Assembly (NCBI GenBank): GCA_038503065.1
Contig: JBCAMK010000003.1
Location: 1,116,001-1,180,000 of the forward strand
Length of the DNA: 64,000 nt
Source: Paragyromitra xinjiangensis
Taxonomy: Eukaryota; Ascomycota; Pezizomycetes; Pezizales; Discinaceae
Reading direction: 5' to 3'
This document shows, piece by piece, positions 1 to 11,543 of the stretch. The notes under the pieces were generated by a model. The model ran no database searches. It worked only from the letters and a program-made list of their open reading frames with translations, and had not been told where the DNA came from. Positions within the stretch are counted from its first letter, which is position 1, and every line of letters starts with the position of its first letter. The position numbers were made by a program, and so were the translations under genes.

Positions 1-450
1 GAGGAAGCCGAGAGAGCCGCTAAAGAGGCTGCCGCCGCCAAAGAAGCTGCGGAAGCCGCAGAGCTTCTGGAAAACAACAAGGCAGCATGGAAGCGGTGGA
101 AAGCGTCGACGCTACCAGCAGAACCCGGGCACGGCCCAGATACGGCAAGAGTTAGTATTAGGACTGGAGACGGAGAAAGGGTAGTGCGACGGTTTGCGGG
201 TGGCGCTAAGATGGAGGAGGTGTATGCATTTGTGGAATGTCGCGATGTGGAGCGAGATGAGAAAGGACGAGTTGTGGGAGAGGTGCGGAGGCCGGAAGGG
301 TACGAGCATGTGTGGAGTTTCAAGCTGGTGAGCCCGATGCCGAGAAGGGTGTTCGAGCCAGAGGCGGAGGAGACAGTGAAAGCGTGCTTATGGCCGAGTG
401 CGAACCTGGTAGTGGAGAAAGTGGGGGATGACGATGACGATGAGGAATAG
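1..450 (+). CDS. UBX-domain protein (FAF2/UBXD8-like), 3' part only
   Basis: The reading frame is open from the first base of the window to the TAG at 448-450, so only the C-terminal ~149 residues are present and the start lies upstream. It begins with an Ala/Glu/Lys-rich helix (EEAERAAKEAAAAKEAAEAA), a probable coiled coil, followed by a UBX fold: ARVSIRTGDGERVVRRF, the EEVYAFVEC helix, EHVWSFKLVSPMPRRVFE and a last strand ending in NLVVEK. It closes with an acidic tail (DDDDDEE). UBX domains resemble ubiquitin and bind the Cdc48/p97 ATPase; FAF2/Ubx2-type members recruit Cdc48 in ER-associated degradation. The combination of preceding coiled coil, C-terminal UBX and the 'LVSPMPR' strand fits the FAF2/Ubx2/Ucp10 group. 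The diagnostic UAS and membrane parts lie outside the window, so the subgroup is inferred. Confidence 0.85.
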   Translation, partial: EEAERAAKEAAAAKEAAEAAELLENNKAAWKRWKASTLPAEPGHGPDTARVSIRTGDGERVVRRFAGGAKMEEVYAFVECRDVERDEKGRVVGEVRRPEGYEHVWSFKLVSPMPRRVFEPEAEETVKACLWPSANLVVEKVGDDDDDEE

Positions 451-2174
451 TTGTGAGGGGTGGAGGTTGTAATTGTAAAGACTATTGCTCTACTAAAGAT
501 ATGAGTTCAAAGTCAAGCGGAAAAGAAGAAGTGGTTATAGGTTTGGTGTATTTTCCCACTACTAGGGGTTTCCTTAATTTCTTTTATTTGAAAGAGGGTT
601 GGTTTAGTTATCTACTTGTTTTAGATGGGATTTTTGGGGACTTTTTGTTTTTTCTTGGAGTAATGAATATGAGCAGAGCTGGTCTATATTTCAAACCCGG
701 GAGTAGGTGATCTGTGTGCATAATGTGCTAAGGGCTTGGAGTAGGTGGTCTGTTGGGGAGAAGATCTTGAGCTTACGTCCACACGTAGGTCGTAGGTCAC
801 GCGTATCAATAGCATCTAGAGAAAATTTACTCTCGTTCTTAAGTATCTAGAGTGAATAAATATCATGAATGGATAAGATACAAACTAATCCCGACATTCT
901 AACTAGTACGAGTGGCAATCTATGAATGTGGTGCAACAAGACCAAAGCAGAAGGGATCACATCGAACCACTCTATGCCCTACCCGAAAACAATAACTTTT
1001 GCTGAGTGGTTTTAAACAAGGCTTTGTGAGGGCAGTCTCCGATCCGAAACTTCACTCCTCTATTAACTACTAAAATATCAACTACTGGATTCGAAAGAAT
1101 CAGTTGTTACGGTTGTTGAAATCACCGTAAGAGCACGACAAGACATATGATGTCACTCTTCCATAGTTACATGTATTGAGTACGACTAATTACCGAGACT
1201 GTGATAGTGCTTCACATCCCTCTTTTACCTTTCTCCCCCTTGAGATTTTATTCCTAACACCCGTCGAGGCAATTAATTGGGTCAATATATGCCTCGTCGA
1301 TCCTGCTTTCGAAAATAGCAAGCCACTCTAGTCAGAAAGATACCCAAACATAAGACGGGGCCATGTTAGATTTGGTTCTTCAAAACCCTTCTATATCATC
1401 CGGCGGAGTGCTGGAATGTGGCTGTTAGCATGGAAGACCCACAGGGGCAGAAGATCAGGTCTCGTGGGAGATATCAGGAACCACTGGTCACGTGTAGATT
1501 CCACGAGTGATGCTGGGTGATTTGTGTCTTGGCATAAAGAAAGTTTCAGGCCCAAAATTAGAATTGCACAAACAGCAAACAACACCTATTGAAGGTATAT
1601 TTAACAGCTGGGATTACAATAAGACCTGAACACCTTCTTTTTAGGGTCCAACAGAACGCACGTGGGCCTGTCGCGTAAGACATTCACTATAGCTGAGTCG
1701 AATCAGGGTAAGCTTGCAGGCAGAATCTGCCCCCTCACCGTCCCGTCACCACCTCGCTCCTTTTCCTCGTCAGTCCGCCACAAGAAACTTCTATCAGACG
1801 AGCGGAAACTCTTTCTTCACCCCGCACTGATCAAACTCACTATAGACGACGCGCTCGATAGCTGTCCTTTTTCTTCTCCCCTTAAACCCTTTATTCGTTC
1901 TTGTCGCCACTGTCGCCCTCCCTCCCCACTCACGCGTCATCTAAACCTCACCACCTCTTTTGTCCCTCGCTCGCCATATCAACCCATCTCTTTCTGTAAC
2001 GCTATCTACATTCGAATCGTTACTTTCGCACCCTTCGCCCACTCGCCCCGGATCTTATCAACATCTAGCATCGTGATATTTTCGCCTGTTTTACTAACCA
2101 TATAGCTTCGCCTTCGACACTACCGAACCAACCCGGTCGCAACCAGAGTGAATGCCAACAGTCCGCTACTATTC
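451..2174. other. Intergenic region, UBX gene to acidic-protein gene
   Basis: No convincing gene is seen. The first part is G/T-rich and looks like the 3' untranslated region of the UBX gene. One TACATGTA palindrome lies at 1168-1175. From about 1730 to 2110 the plus strand is very pyrimidine-rich (C/T), typical of a fungal promoter and 5' leader, and probably belongs to the gene starting at 2175. The 147-codon open frame at 1662-2105 starts with GTG and reads as low-complexity leader sequence. Confidence 0.6.
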
Positions 2175-5100
2175 ATGGGCTTAGCAATACCAAGTGCTCT
2201 GTTAGACCACCGTAACGCCCCACCCACTCCCTTCTCAGATCTGCTTGATCTATCCGACAACCCGGACACACCGGGAACCACGTATTCCTTTCAGGAACTC
2301 AAGCCAAACCAAACAATGCAGCCAGAGCACCCATACCTCGTCGAACCTATCCTTGATCGACCTCACCGCCTCCATACAGATGACGAAATGTTCGACTCTG
2401 ATATGGATCGTAAAGACGACGATCTTGATCTCTTGGATGTTTCCTCCAACGTAGGCGGTGTAGACCTTGAGGATGGTAGCATCATCATGGAAGAAGACTA
2501 TCTCGATAGCGCTACTCAAGCTTACGATAACGATGATCTCATGATCGATGAGGCCGAGGAGAACGAGGAGGACATGTTATTTCACCAGCAGCAACAAAGG
2601 CAACAGTCTCCAATCCCCCCAGTCAGTAGTTCGACCAGCCTTGATAACAGTGAATCTGGGCCAAATCAATCTCAGGACACTCTCAGGCCCCAGAGTGCAC
2701 AGACCGCTGCTGGGGACATACCCCTGTTCTCATTCACTCGGCCCAGCGACTCTGCAGGCTCCCATAATATATCCTTCGCAGTTCCAGAGAAACCGCCGGT
2801 GCCTGACCATTCACTTTACGAAGATGCCCCAACTGAAACTGTAGAAGTTATAGAAGAGACCACAACCGTTGAGGATCAGGTTTTGGAACCTGATGCTGAG
2901 AATATAGCAAAACCTACTACCGATGCTGGAAATCGACGTTCTATGTCTCCTATTCAAGTTGCAGAAATTACAGAAGTTGCAGAAGAGGCTCATGCTGCCC
3001 CGGATAACCTAACAGAAGACGCTCCCACCGCCGACTCTGTTGAATTAGATAACGATTTTCACCATAGCGGTGGTTGGAGTGAAAATACATCTGCTACACT
3101 CGCACATGAACCAACCTTGTTGGAGGACCAACAAGCCTTTGAAGATGAAGATGAGGATGGCGATAACCATGTCGGGGACGCTGGGTCTGAGGCTGACGGT
3201 CGCACCCCCGCTGAATTTGCTGTGGAAGAGTTCGCCCAGTACACCCTTCACCCCATAGTTGTTGAATGGGAGAAAAACCGTCTTAGTCTTTTCCCAACAC
3301 CTAGCCCGGTTGCTGATGAAAGTGACCTTGAATTCTTTATCCAAGATCCTCAGGTCTGTGAAAAGGGAATCAATGAGTTGTTTCTAGAGTTTCGGAAGGT
3401 TTTGGATGGGTCAGTTAGTCAAGATGTAGAGTTGTTCATTGAGTTTGAGGGGTTAGGTCTTGAAATTGGCGAAGTAAGTACCTCTCCTTCTAGCTTATAA
3501 AGACAAACAGAAATTAACTCCGTATTACCTATAGGATAACATGTCGTGTAATTCCATTTCTCTCCAATACATCCTCAATCTCCATGTCCAGCTCCACAGA
3601 CAAGACGGCGTCGAGAACCCCGAACCTCTTCGAATCAACTTGCTCACCCGTCCAAGTTTTTCGAAACAGATCACGTCCCTCGTAGCAGCTGCAACCCAAG
3701 GTATGGGCTTTTCAGAAGCTATTGGTAGCATCGAAATTCTTGTCGAGGACAGTCACATGAAAAATGAAGAGGAACACGCTGGAAGTGATGTGCATACTCC
3801 AAACAAAGAGCTCGATCAGGATGACGCTCAGCATGAAGCACGCAGTAGTAATGAGAATCAAAAGGATCTTGAAGAGGAATCGGCTGAGTTGGAAGACCCA
3901 CTTAACCCAGATTCTGGCTTAACCACACCACGCGCCTCGGAGAATATTGATGGAAAGCCTACGGAGACTAAGGATGAAAAAGTTCCAGATTCCGCAGAAG
4001 CAAAGGTAGAGGAGGATGACGACGACGATTTTGATCTTGAATATGGAACCGAGGAAAACCAAGAGGCTGTTCAAGATGGGAGTGAAGTAGGTGGCGTTGG
4101 GTTGAATACTAATGATGCTGAATCTACTCCTGAGTCTTCATCGGGCTCAGAGACACCAAAACCTACAACTGGCCCCGCAAGCAACCATTCCGAAGAAATT
4201 ACAGCATCTGTACAAATCGAGCGGGCAACAGAGGTTCATTTTGAGGAAATTTTGGATGAAGCCTCGCCACGAAGCCTTCAGCAGCCAGAAGAGATCGAAG
4301 ATACCGATTCTAATGTCGAGGCCGACCGTAGCCCTTCCATCTACGAAGATGAGGAATTAATCGAGTACGAAGAAGATGAAGAGACTATTCAGCAGTCGGC
4401 TACAGCAGATGTACCTGCTAAGAATGTCGATAAACAACAGTCACCCAAATCAAACGAGTCTTCTCATCACTCTCCTGCCGGTGAAGAGCATCCTCAGGCA
4501 GCCGATTCCCCACATGTTCATGGTATGCCCGGTTTACCTTTCTTTTACTCTATCTACTTCTCCCCAGGGAACCCCTTTTGCTCTATAGGCGAACTGGGTT
4601 TCGCTAGTAGCGATTCTGGAGCATGTGATACGTGCAAATATTGCGATCATGTTACTTACGATGAGGAAATGATAGGCATCCAAAAATTAGAATCTCCCGA
4701 TCATGAAAGTAACCATGGGTCGGATCATGCCGGAGAGGATCTCGAGAAAACCAATGAGGACAACACCAACGAGGATGAGGATGTTTCCGCTGACCCTAAG
4801 GTGCCATCTTCAATTCCCGTATTCCACGGAGATGATGGCCCTGAAGGTGAGTATGAGTATGGTGATGACCAACAGCAGCAAGTATACAACCAACAAGAAT
4901 ACGATGACCAGGCCCAGCCATTTCAAAAGGAGGAACAGGAGTACGATGAAGAACGCGTTGGGTTTGAGAACAACGATAACCTTCACGGCTCAGAGTACTT
5001 CGAAGGAGACTTTGAGTATAATGCCGATTACCCCTCAGATGAGCAGAATGAGTATCTCGATGGTGTGGAAAATGATTTACAAGGTGATGCTGATGGATAC

Positions 5101-5640
5101 GATCATTATGCTGGTGACGATGGTGGATATAACGAATTCGGAGGAGAGCAGGAATATCCGGCTGAAGACGAAAACGGGTATCCTATTGACTACCCCCATG
5201 AGGGGTATGACGAGGATGCAGCTGCTTACTATCAACACGAAGAATTCGGGGATGTTGGCGACATCAAGGCAGTCGAAGATCATGAATTTGGTGTTTCCAT
5301 GAAAGGAGACCAAGGTCACGTTCTTTTGCCATCCGATGCTGTGGACATCCTGAAGCCTCCGGTTGTTGTTAGCCAGGTTGAAGAGGAGCAGCTCATTGAC
5401 TACGAGGACGACGACGACGAGTTCACGAAGGTGCCTGCGCGCGATTCGCAAGCACAACTTTTAAAGAGCCCCACCGAGCAGAAGAGAATGCGTGAGGATG
5501 AACTGGAGCAAAACGAATATGACAGCACCGGTGAAAACCAAGGTTTGTGGCAATATTCTCCCTGCACTGGCGAGTGGACATGGACCAGAGGGCCTGACTG
5601 TATTTCCCCCCCAACAGCCAAACGTGTTCGCTCAGAGTAA
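2175..5640 (+). CDS. Long acidic fungal protein of unknown function
   Basis: Proposed exons are 2175-3473, 3535-4522, 4589-5542 and 5618-5640, giving about 1087 residues. The open frame extends upstream to a GTG at 2148, but the first ATG is at 2175. The first intron (gtaagt..atag) is needed to continue the frame; the second (66 nt) and third (75 nt) contain no stop and are proposed from their splice signals. Most of the protein is Glu/Asp-rich low complexity, with long acidic and DEY/QQ-rich runs. One ordered-looking region of about 150 residues spans the first junction, from EEFAQYTLHPIVVEWEKNRL to LVAAATQGMGFSEAIG. After intron 2 there is a small Cys cluster (ACDTCKYCDH). The end is basic (AKRVRSE), possibly a nuclear signal. 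I recall similar acidic proteins in other Pezizomycotina without known function. A chromatin or histone-binding role would fit the acidity but is only a guess. Confidence 0.75.
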
Positions 5641-7478
5641 GATATAATCCTCCCGTCCTTGTCTTCGGCTGGTCCGTCATTATCACCATCGTCACCATTA
5701 TTATCGCCGTTCTGTTTTACGTTTTGTTTCACCCCACATCCCGTTTGAGTACCAGCACAAGAGCCGTCATCACATCATCTATATTAGACCTAAGCTCAAC
5801 CGGTTTTTTGGGCAACTTTCATTCAAGTGGTAAAAGTCTTTGGGGAGTTCTGGGGCTGTTCGTTTGTTTTCTCGCGGAAGAGGGCGTTTTGTGCGTTTTG
5901 CGCTTGTTATCTTTGTCTTCGTGTTCGTGTGCCACTTCTGGATTCGGTCTTTTTTTTTGAAGAGGCATATTTGGTTAGGGGTGATACCTCGTTTCATTGA
6001 CGGGGGTGCTGGTGGCTTTGCATACATCATGTGGGCCTCCATATTAGCTCTTGGACTTTGGGAATGTGGTATTCTTATGTCAGAGTGGCATGGCCGATCT
6101 GATCTCCGAGGTTGGGTTGGATTTTATGTCTCGAGAAATATTGGACTCAAATAGCAGGAGAGTATTTGTTGCGAGGTTGATATTAAGGTATGTCACGGGA
6201 TCTGAAAGGGTTTTAGAAGAAAGTCAGATCAGGCGTAGAGTAAGTTACGGTATAGTGCTGATACATCCTTTCCCCTTGCTTTTTATTTTACCCTAACCTT
6301 GCATCTTGTGTTCCCCCTTTACCCCTTCCTCTTTCTCAGTTGAATATGAGGGTTCGTATCCGTCGTGGAAAGAGACATTGATATTATTAACATGTCTGTA
6401 TATTACTAATCGCTTTCATCAATCACTCTTTTCTTCTTCTTTTGTTGGTTCTTTTTTGCTTTATGTGGTCGCGAAGATACGTTGGATTGGATGTGGCTTA
6501 CACCTGTGGGTCCTATTTTCCTTCCGTTCACGGGAGATTGAGTTGGTGGCTTGGTATATTTCGCTTTGTGGGTATGTGGAGGGGGTTATGTGACAAGGGG
6601 GCTCGGGTTTGGGCAATTCTCCAGGTTGCCGAGAGTTGGTCAAGTATGGACTCCCTCTTTAATATTTTCTATATGTTTTTGCTTTTTAAAAAACTTTTTT
6701 TCTTTCTGTACGGGATTGAAGAACTAGGGGTTTCTTGTGCTCTTTGTTGTTCGCATTCAAGTTCTCAAGTGGGTAGAGGAATATTGTTTAGGAAGTTTCA
6801 GGCTTGAACTCTTATGTCTTGGGTAGTAGCCTTTTTAGTAGTTGGCAAATATAAATTCTGGTTGTTATGAGTCGAGAGTGTTATCATTGGGCTACTTGTG
6901 AAGACATGGAGTCTAAAGGTGATCATGTACATGTAGTTACGCCTTGAGTTTGTATACTGTTCCGTGGAGTTCAGGGGCGGAGCTACGGAGAGCACTCGAT
7001 TTCTTTTTGCCCATGTACCTGTGGTCTTGAACCTGGTCTTAGTCTCTGAAGTCACCATAGGGAGATTTTTGATATTAATTTTGCATAGGAATCAAGGTTT
7101 GATGAAGGAACTCATCAAAGCCACTAATCCAACTCCCTTAAGTTTTTCTCTCGTGTTAAGTAGTCTCACATGAATAGATCCATACTGTATCCAAGTATTG
7201 TTGACACAGATCTAGAAGTCTGTCAACATGGGCCAATGACTTGATTGACTCGCTTGGCAGGACCCTGGCAGATGAGATGGATAAGATCAGAGCCTCAACT
7301 CAAAAATTTATCTCAACATCTATGCTAACAAATCCAACATCAACTATTTACACCTCCGCCGCCACCTTGTGCCTGAACCCGCCCCCGACGCACCCACAAC
7401 CAGCTCAGAAATCACCGGAAACTCTACAAAAGTTCCTCGAATTCAACACAGCTTCGGTTGTCCCTTCCCACGCCCACA
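5641..7478. other. Intergenic region, acidic-protein gene to UTP15
   Basis: No gene is supported. Bases 5700-6850 are T/G-rich on the plus strand, like long 3' untranslated or terminator DNA; the open frames here (up to 121 codons) are Phe/Leu-rich and have no recognisable domain. The 17-base motif CATGTACATGTAGTTAC lies at 6925-6941. The last ~150 bases before the UTP15 ATG are C/A-rich, like a 5' leader. Confidence 0.55.
6925..6941 (-). repeat. Dispersed palindromic motif, copy A
   Basis: CATGTACATGTAGTTAC is found here and exactly again at 11309-11325. Its first 15 bases also occur in inverse orientation at 22809-22823. The core is the palindrome TACATGTA. It lies about 540 bases upstream of the UTP15 start. 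Function unknown. Confidence 0.7.
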
Positions 7479-9176
7479 ATGGCCCAACCAGTAACTCGAA
7501 TCCAGCCCACCAAACTCCCCACACTCCCCGCCTCAACCACCCCCGAACAGCGCTACTGGCTATCCTTCAAGTCTCCCCTCCTAATTCACGAATATGGTTC
7601 AGTCTCAAATATCCATTTTTCTCCGTTAGCACCACACGACTTTGCAATCACTACCTCTACCCTCGTCAAGCTCTTCTCCTCCAAGACCCGTACCGTCTCC
7701 AAGACAATCTCCCGTTTTAAAGACATCGCATACTCTGGCCACATTCGTTCCGACGGAAAGATCATCGTTGCTGGGGACGCCACTGGTCTCATCCAAGTAT
7801 TCAATCTCGCCTCTCGAGCAATCCTAAAGACATGGGATGAACACAAGCAGCCTGTACAAGTGACGAAGTTTTCACCAAGTAGTCTGACAACACTATTGAG
7901 TGCATCAGATGATACCACAGTAAGACTATGGGATCTTCCATCAGGAAAGTCAACGAATACATTCCTAGGACACGGCGACTACGTAAGGAACGCAGCCTTC
8001 CTGCCAAGTTCAGCAACACCACTTGTGGTATCCGGAAGCTACGATGGAACCGTGAGGTTATGGGATCCAAGGACCTCCCAGGCAACAGGGAGCATCATGA
8101 CGCTGACACATCCCTCTGCTATCGATGCGTTACTGCCAATGCCGGGAGCTACGACTATACTTGTTGGTAGTGGGCCAATTGTTCAAGTCTGGGACATCGT
8201 CGCTGCGAAGCCATTGACGGTTCTGCAGAATCACCAAAAGACTGTTACGTCGATTGCTGTGTCGTCTTCGTCTGCTGGGAGGAGGGTGTTGACTGCTGGG
8301 CTGGACGGACATGTTAAGATCTACGATCCGACAAACTGGAAGGTGGTCCATGGGATCAAGTACCCATCTCCGGTTCTCTCTATTGGGGTTTCTCAGGATG
8401 AGAAGCATTTGGCTGTGGGTATGGTGGGTGGGCTTCTTTCTGTTAGGACGAGGAGCAGTGGGAAGGAGAAGATTAAGCAGAATGACAAGGACAAAATCTT
8501 TGACATGATCGCGGCTGGTATCGATCCTATTACTGGCGCTGGTGGGAAGGGAAAGAAGGGAAAGAGCAGTGCGATGAAGCGGAAACTCAAGGGATTGGAT
8601 TACAAGGGCGAGAGAGTAGATATTCTTATCGATCATGAGGTTCGAACTAAGAAGGAGAGAGTGTGGGAGAAGGATCTGAGGAAGGGGAGGTACGGAGATG
8701 CATTGGATGGTGTATTAAAACTAGTATGTCTAGCCTACCTCCATTCCTACCCTTAGCACTGCTAGCAGTATATTAACTTTTGCCACAACAGGATACCGCA
8801 CCCCTAACTACATTCACTCTCATCAACGAGCTCCGCTACCGCAACGCTACCAGAGCCGCTCTAGCGAACAGAGACGAAGTCACACTACAGCCGGTACTAA
8901 AATGGTTGGTGAAATACATCACCGACCCCCGATATGTGGATGTTATTGTAGACATCGCATTACTGATCCTAGGTAATTCGCTCCCCATTTCTTCCCCTCA
9001 AATCACGAAGGTAACATAAATCCCACTTAGATATGTACTCCCACGCCCTCGGCCAATCACCCGAATTCGATGGCCTAGTCCGAAAGCTCCACGATCGTGT
9101 CTCGAACGAGGTTGAGAACTCGAAGCAGGCGTGTCAAACGAAGGGAATGCTTGGAATGTTGTTGGCGGCTTCGTAG
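7479..9176 (+). CDS. UTP15: U3 snoRNP WD-repeat protein Utp15
   Basis: Exons 7479-8723, 8792-8972 and 9031-9176 encode about 523 residues, the usual length. Utp15 is part of the t-UTP/UtpA complex of the small-subunit processome in the nucleolus, needed for 18S pre-rRNA processing and linked to rDNA transcription. Visible features are an N-terminal beta-propeller with clear WD blades (DDTTVRLWDLPSGK, GSYDGTVRLWDPR, VQVWDIV, GLDGHVKIYDP), then the Utp15 C-terminal domain with the basic stretch KGERVDILIDHEVR, GDALDGVLK and a helical end (LTTFTLINELRYRNATRAAL to MLGMLLAAS). The two introns (68 and 58 nt) have gtatgt and gtaatt donors and restore phase. The ATG at 7479 follows a C/A-rich leader; upstream in-frame codons have no ATG. 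Confidence 0.95.
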
Positions 9177-11308
9177 TGGGATTTGGTGTTTTTTTCTTTC
9201 TCTTTATACATCTTTTTTGGGGGAGAGGTGGTGGTGGGTAATTGTATATTCTTTGTGTATGATTATGGGGATTTCCGTTTTGTATAAATTTGGTTTTAGG
9301 AATGCAAAAGTTAAGCAGGTATTGAATCATGTGTTTGGGCGAAGGGGAGAGCATTGGGTTGCAATGATGGTACGCCGAGAGCTGGTTCAGACGACAAAAA
9401 TCGTGCTTGAGGGTAAGGCCGTTCCAAAAAATTTTAAGATTTATTAGATCAGCATTGAAAGGAGGTCAGCTAGGGATACATGTCGATTCATCGTTTATTA
9501 AACCTCGATAAAGAGGAAATAGATGAATAGGATATCAAATCAAACCTGCGAGTCAAGCACCCGAAGGCAAAACGTTTTTTCACCGATAGGAAGACTCAAG
9601 AAATTTTGCTACAGGATTTTATTATGATTGCGAACGCTATTAAAACAGACACCTAAACTCTCACTCAAATCCCAGCAACAAACATAACTACCGTTCCTTA
9701 AACCTCCATCAACTGTCCAAGCAGCACATATTTAAGTCCGGACGTTGTCATAAAACACGATGCACTACAAATACTAACACGATCACACATACCAACCAGC
9801 AGAATCAAAGGGGGAGGGAGAGAATACATACACTTTGTCAGAGAGCCTTACAAACAGAAAAGCCCTTCAATCCAAAATCATCCGCTGCCACAAATCAAAT
9901 CTCTACCACAACTGATTTATGTCTCATAATCGCCCACGGCAAACTAGTTTCTCAGGCAGAACACATCAACACCCATCCAATGCAGCTTAAACTAGCGAGT
10001 AATCTCAGGCGGTTACAATCTACAGAGGATAACCCAGCAGTGCGGATATGCCGAACCGCAAAAGTGCGCGACTACCTCCACAGCCCAGCTAACCCGGTCC
10101 TGCTTAGGCAGGTGAATTAAAGCGAATCACTGAATAGTCTCAGGTGATCCACTATTCACCGGGCGCTGGCACGGCCACTGGATTGGGATGGACAACTTAA
10201 AGGGAGGGGGACCGCAACTTCTTATCTGTCCCTACCCAGCAGTCCGAGAACCCGTACTCTACCCAACTGAGATCTATGATGTCACTACCAAGAAATGCAG
10301 CCGTATTCCCACTGTACGCAGTCGGGGCAGTCAGTCAAGCTCGTCTCAACATTTTACATCATTACTATTGCGATATTGGAGTCGCTATCGTAGCAATTAG
10401 CTTTTGGGAACAGAATGATAAGCTGTCTAGTTAGTATGTAGATTGTGTGGTATACGAGCACATCAATTTTCGAGAGTTCTGAGGGTCCTAGTTGATGGGA
10501 TTTAATGGGTAAGTTAACTGGATCAAAGCAAAAGAGGAAAGGGTTGACAAAAATGAATGTCGGCTATCACAGCCGTTAAAGATGTAGTTTTGAATACGAG
10601 TGATGATTCTGGAGATGCCGGAGAGGAGGATAGACAGGATCTTTGCCGTCAAGACGTCCTGGGCAGTGAACTTGGGGGGACCCAAGACGAAATTAGTTAA
10701 GTTAGGGGAAATTTAGGAAGGTGGTGGTGCTGGTAGTGTTCTACATAAAATCTACATAGGAAAATAGATGTAGTTGAGGTTCTGGCTGTTCCTTGCCATC
10801 TTGAAACCCTTGATTAGCGTGCTGAAGTGTCTGTGGAGTCGTTTTTGTCTTTCGAGACAATCATGACTGATCACTCGCACGTTTTCTGACCCCCATAGCC
10901 CTCAGAGCATATAGTCTGGAGCATAATCGAAAAGATTAGGCAGTATTTTACGACATCTTCCGCTTAATGTGGGTATAGCTATTTTGTAGCGCCCTCTAAC
11001 AGGATGGCTATGGTTCTCGCTTTGTCCAGCCTGGCTGGCCAAACACACACCCAGATCCCCCAACATCTCTAATGTAGCAATTTGCGTTTTGTTGGTTTGG
11101 GTTTAGTTCTAGGGCAGGCTGGTAGTTGGTCGACTTCGTTGAGATTTGGCTGTTTTCGTCACCTGCAACATCCTTTCTTGATTGTCTAAAATGCTCTCGA
11201 CTACAGGACCGGCCAAAACCTGAGAGATAGCAACCAACGATATCTTGTAGACGGCTGGCTTAGGAGTTAGTGATTAGGATAATACAAGTGGGCAGTTCAA
11301 TACATATA

Positions 11309-11325
11309 CATGTACATGTAGTTAC
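11309..11325 (-). repeat. Dispersed palindromic motif, copy B
   Basis: This is an exact 17-base match (CATGTACATGTAGTTAC) to the copy at 6925-6941. The preceding bases add a second overlapping TACATGTA (11307-11314). It lies downstream of the DUF4246 gene, between two convergent transcription units. Confidence 0.7.
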
Positions 11326-11530
11326 AGAATATCATTCCAGTGCAAGCTTAGCCACCCTTAATGTGACGGTTGATATTTCGACGGTCTCTGCTGGCCTCAA
11401 CCACTAAATAGTATTTCCTTCGAGGTATTTTGATGTGTTTACTTTAGTTTCTCGTCTCTATCGGTAAATCCTAGTTCTTTGCAGGGAAAACAGGTTCTAG
11501 CTTCCATACAATCTCACAACGCATTGCCAA

Positions 11531-11541
11531 AACTACATGTA
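11531..11541 (+). repeat. Dispersed palindromic motif, copy C (AACTACATGTA)
   Basis: The 11-base form AACTACATGTA ends three bases from the TAG of the DUF4246 gene on the other strand. It is therefore within that gene's expected 3' untranslated region. Confidence 0.6.
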
Positions 11542-11543
11542 TT

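Larger units (their letters stand above)
9177..11543. other. Intergenic region, UTP15 to DUF4246 gene
   Basis: About 2.4 kb with no recognisable gene. The largest ATG-started frame is a 70-codon ORF at 10188-10400 with no known domain. Copies of the palindromic TACATGTA motif occur at 11307-11314, 11313-11320 and 11534-11541, the last immediately 3' of the DUF4246 stop codon. No tRNA-like A/B-box pair was seen. Confidence 0.5.

Noticed and set aside
1662..2105. 147-codon open frame before the acidic-protein gene
   Set aside because: It begins with GTG and is Pro/Ser/Arg low complexity from a pyrimidine-rich leader; no ATG start or domain.
4703..5302. 199-codon Met/Thr-rich frame
   Set aside because: It is an out-of-frame reading of the acidic GAA/GAT-rich gene at 2175-5640.
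6349..6361. GGTTCGTATCC, resembling a tRNA B box
   Set aside because: No A-box or acceptor stem at the right distance, and the invariant A after TTCG is missing.
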